DNA of 64,000 nucleotides from JAWKWH01 sp963669455 (lineage in GTDB: Bacteria; Pseudomonadota; Alphaproteobacteria; Rhizobiales; Rhizobiaceae): assembly GCA_963669455.1 (NCBI GenBank), contig OY770026.1, positions 3,410,001-3,474,000 on the forward strand, given 5' to 3'. Under the pieces are notes generated by a model, which worked only from the letters and a program-made list of their open reading frames with translations, searched no databases and was not told the DNA's origin. Below are positions 62,405 to 64,000 of this stretch, piece after piece; positions within the stretch are counted from its first letter, which is position 1; every line of letters starts with the position of its first letter. The translations under genes were made by a program, and so were the position numbers.

Positions 62405-64000
62405 TTAATTCTTGTCCGTCCAATGCGGTCCCGGATCGAAGACCTGACCGATCTCGTCAATACGAACCTGCCGGGCTCGCAGTTTCCCTAGACCGGTGCC
62501 GGAAGTGTAGACGTATTTGAACGGATCTGTCTTGTCGGCATCACGGGCTTTCAACGCGCCGGCCTCGTTGTGCTCCGCCAGGGTTAACTGACCCGCACTG
62601 CTGAACTTCACCACGCGACAGATTTGCCGCCCGTTGTCGCGCTCAATCGCCACCATGTCATTTTGCTGCAGGCTGAGAACCTTCTTGGCCGTCGGATTGT
62701 CACCACGCACCTTTGAGGTCCAGCCCGGCTGGTGCGCATCAAAGGTGGAGACGACTTCGGCAACCCATTTACCGCCGGGCAGTTGCCAAACATCATAACG
62801 ATGGTTGGAATTGCCCTTATAGCCCTTGTATACCTTGCCCGACCGGTTCCTTATGGGAATAATCTGCAACGGTTCCAGCACACGGACCCGGCGTAATTCC
62901 TTGTAAGGGTTGACCGAACCGTTCAGCCGGTCCGAGCTGCTGATATCACGCAGCGCCTTCTTGAAGTCTTTACCGGAAAGATCGCGCGTGGCTTCCCAAA
63001 GCGTATCACGAAGCTGTTCGTCCCTGATTGCCATCAAATGCTTTGGCGATTTGAAATCATCAAGCGGCATACGGTGCACCACCAGTTCATTGCCTTTTTC
63101 ATCCGTCTCACCCGTCAGGCCGTAGGCGGTATCATTATGCAGCTTGCCGGCCGTCTTTCCCTTGCCACTGGCGTAACCGGCTTGCGAAATGGTACCATGA
63201 TCCTGTTTGTGACTGACGACGGACCCAAGGACCTTTTGGCGCAACTCGTCGCGGAAACCCGGCCAGGGTTCGGGCACCCGACCCAGCACCTTTTCCGATC
63301 CTTCCGCCTCGATTTCCTCGGCAGCCGCTGCGATCCTTTGAATCAGCGAACGGCTGGTGCAGGCGATCACAAAGGCATCGATGGCGTGATGGCGATGATC
63401 CTTGCGGTTCTTCGGCTTCACCGGATCTCCGAAATTGTGGTCGTGCAGAATTTCATTCAACGCCCATTTGCGGCGCAGCATCTCGGTCATCCTGCCCGGC
63501 AGTGCGCGGATATGGTTATGGCGGCGAGGCACGCCGTCGATGTTGGCCTGCTCAGCCGGGTAAAGCACGGCGAGATAGGACAATGCCATGCGCGAGGTGT
63601 ACTGCATGTCGGTCAACTGCCGCGCGGCAAAACCATTCTCATCGGCGAAGCGATCCATGGCATTGCGGGCAAACCGCCATTGCTTGTTTTTCGGCAGATT
63701 GCCGGCGCGGGCCAGAATGTCGTCATAGACGGCGTCCCATTCGCCGACCTCGGCAGGCGCGCGGTTACGTTTCACCCGGTTGGCGCGTGCCTTGCAGAGC
63801 AGCTTGTTGGCCTGACTGTCGTCCAGCGTTTTCGAGTATGGCAAAATGTGGTCGACATCGACCTCCGCGGTAAACACTTCGCGCATGCTGATCGGTTTAC
63901 CGGAATAGATGCAAACCCGGTTCAGCGGCTGATCCGGGTTAAGCTCCTCCCACAGTTTCAGCCGCAGACGATTGTATCCGGTGTCAGGCTGACCAAGCTC
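62405..64000 (-). CDS. cas9: CRISPR-associated endonuclease Cas9, C-terminal half (cut by window edge)
   Basis: The frame runs on past base 64000, so the visible part is about 531 residues of a larger protein; internal Met at 63886 is not its start. The edge-proximal part is the HNH nuclease: LWEELNPDQPLNRVCIYSGK, then VDVDHILPYSKTLDDSQANK with the catalytic His (residue 51 of the visible part) and Asn (65). The RuvC III motif NRKDHRHHAIDAFVIA follows near 200. The remaining 300 residues form the WED/PAM-interacting region, which sets PAM choice. Compact size of this C-terminus agrees with II-C Cas9. RuvC I, bridge helix and REC lobes lie outside the window. Confidence 0.97.
   Translation of the reverse strand, partial: ELGQPDTGYNRLRLKLWEELNPDQPLNRVCIYSGKPISMREVFTAEVDVDHILPYSKTLDDSQANKLLCKARANRVKRNRAPAEVGEWDAVYDDILARAGNLPKNKQWRFARNAMDRFADENGFAARQLTDMQYTSRMALSYLAVLYPAEQANIDGVPRRHNHIRALPGRMTEMLRRKWALNEILHDHNFGDPVKPKNRKDHRHHAIDAFVIACTSRSLIQRIAAAAEEIEAEGSEKVLGRVPEPWPGFRDELRQKVLGSVVSHKQDHGTISQAGYASGKGKTAGKLHNDTAYGLTGETDEKGNELVVHRMPLDDFKSPKHLMAIRDEQLRDTLWEATRDLSGKDFKKALRDISSSDRLNGSVNPYKELRRVRVLEPLQIIPIRNRSGKVYKGYKGNSNHRYDVWQLPGGKWVAEVVSTFDAHQPGWTSKVRGDNPTAKKVLSLQQNDMVAIERDNGRQICRVVKFSSAGQLTLAEHNEAGALKARDADKTDPFKYVYTSGTGLGKLRARQVRIDEIGQVFDPGPHWTDKN

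Overview
The window looks like chromosomal DNA of an alphaproteobacterium, most likely of the Hyphomicrobiales (rhizobia and relatives). I infer this from the two-ATPase glycerol-type ABC transporter locus, the many TRAP transporters, full-length B12-dependent nrdJ, an orphan LuxR regulator, a type II-C CRISPR-Cas locus and moderately GC-rich coding sequence. Genus cannot be fixed from the sequence alone.

Region 1 (1-14.9 kb) is a carbohydrate or sugar-acid island. A GntR regulator heads a tightly packed minus-strand operon: 2-hydroxyacid dehydrogenase, sugar ABC ATPase, TIM-barrel isomerase/epimerase, an unknown Cys-rich protein, an AraA/FucI-like isomerase and two SDRs. Divergently on the plus strand lie the ABC permease, a whole DctPQM TRAP transporter, the ABC sugar-binding protein and a large protein that may be a D-apionate-lactonase-like hydrolase. 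Two uptake systems are therefore interleaved under one probable GntR switch.

Region 2 (15-38.6 kb) is mostly core and accessory housekeeping: CinA-like MoaB-fold protein, FAD monooxygenase, a membrane protein with a hexanucleotide-repeat Ala-X tract, universal stress proteins, xanthine phosphoribosyltransferase, TetA-like MFS pump, Nudix hydrolase, PiT phosphate transporter, NrdJ with NrdR-like boxes, a frameshifted SEC-C gene, sulfatase, DUF1624 membrane protein, ICMT-like methyltransferase, MerR regulator, MgtE, an HTH protein, an orphan LuxR and a DMT exporter.

Region 3 (38.7-52.7 kb) is a glycerol/polyol locus. On the minus strand are a GlpA-like [2Fe-2S] dehydrogenase, a partner FAD oxidoreductase, an FGGY kinase, a Tat-type binding protein, two permeases and two ATPases. 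Divergent to it are a DeoR/GlpR-type regulator and a second TRAP transporter.

Region 4 (52.8-59.9 kb) is a sugar cassette under a LacI regulator: a third TRAP transporter, SDR, PfkB kinase and LacD-like aldolase. A near-identical 18-bp palindrome precedes both the transporter and the kinase, which suggests one regulon.

Region 5 (59.9-64 kb) is a type II-C CRISPR-Cas locus: an array of 16 repeats and 15 spacers, then cas2, cas1 and the C-terminal part of cas9, which runs off the right edge. A dispersed repeat family of about 100 bp occurs four times in intergenic gaps.
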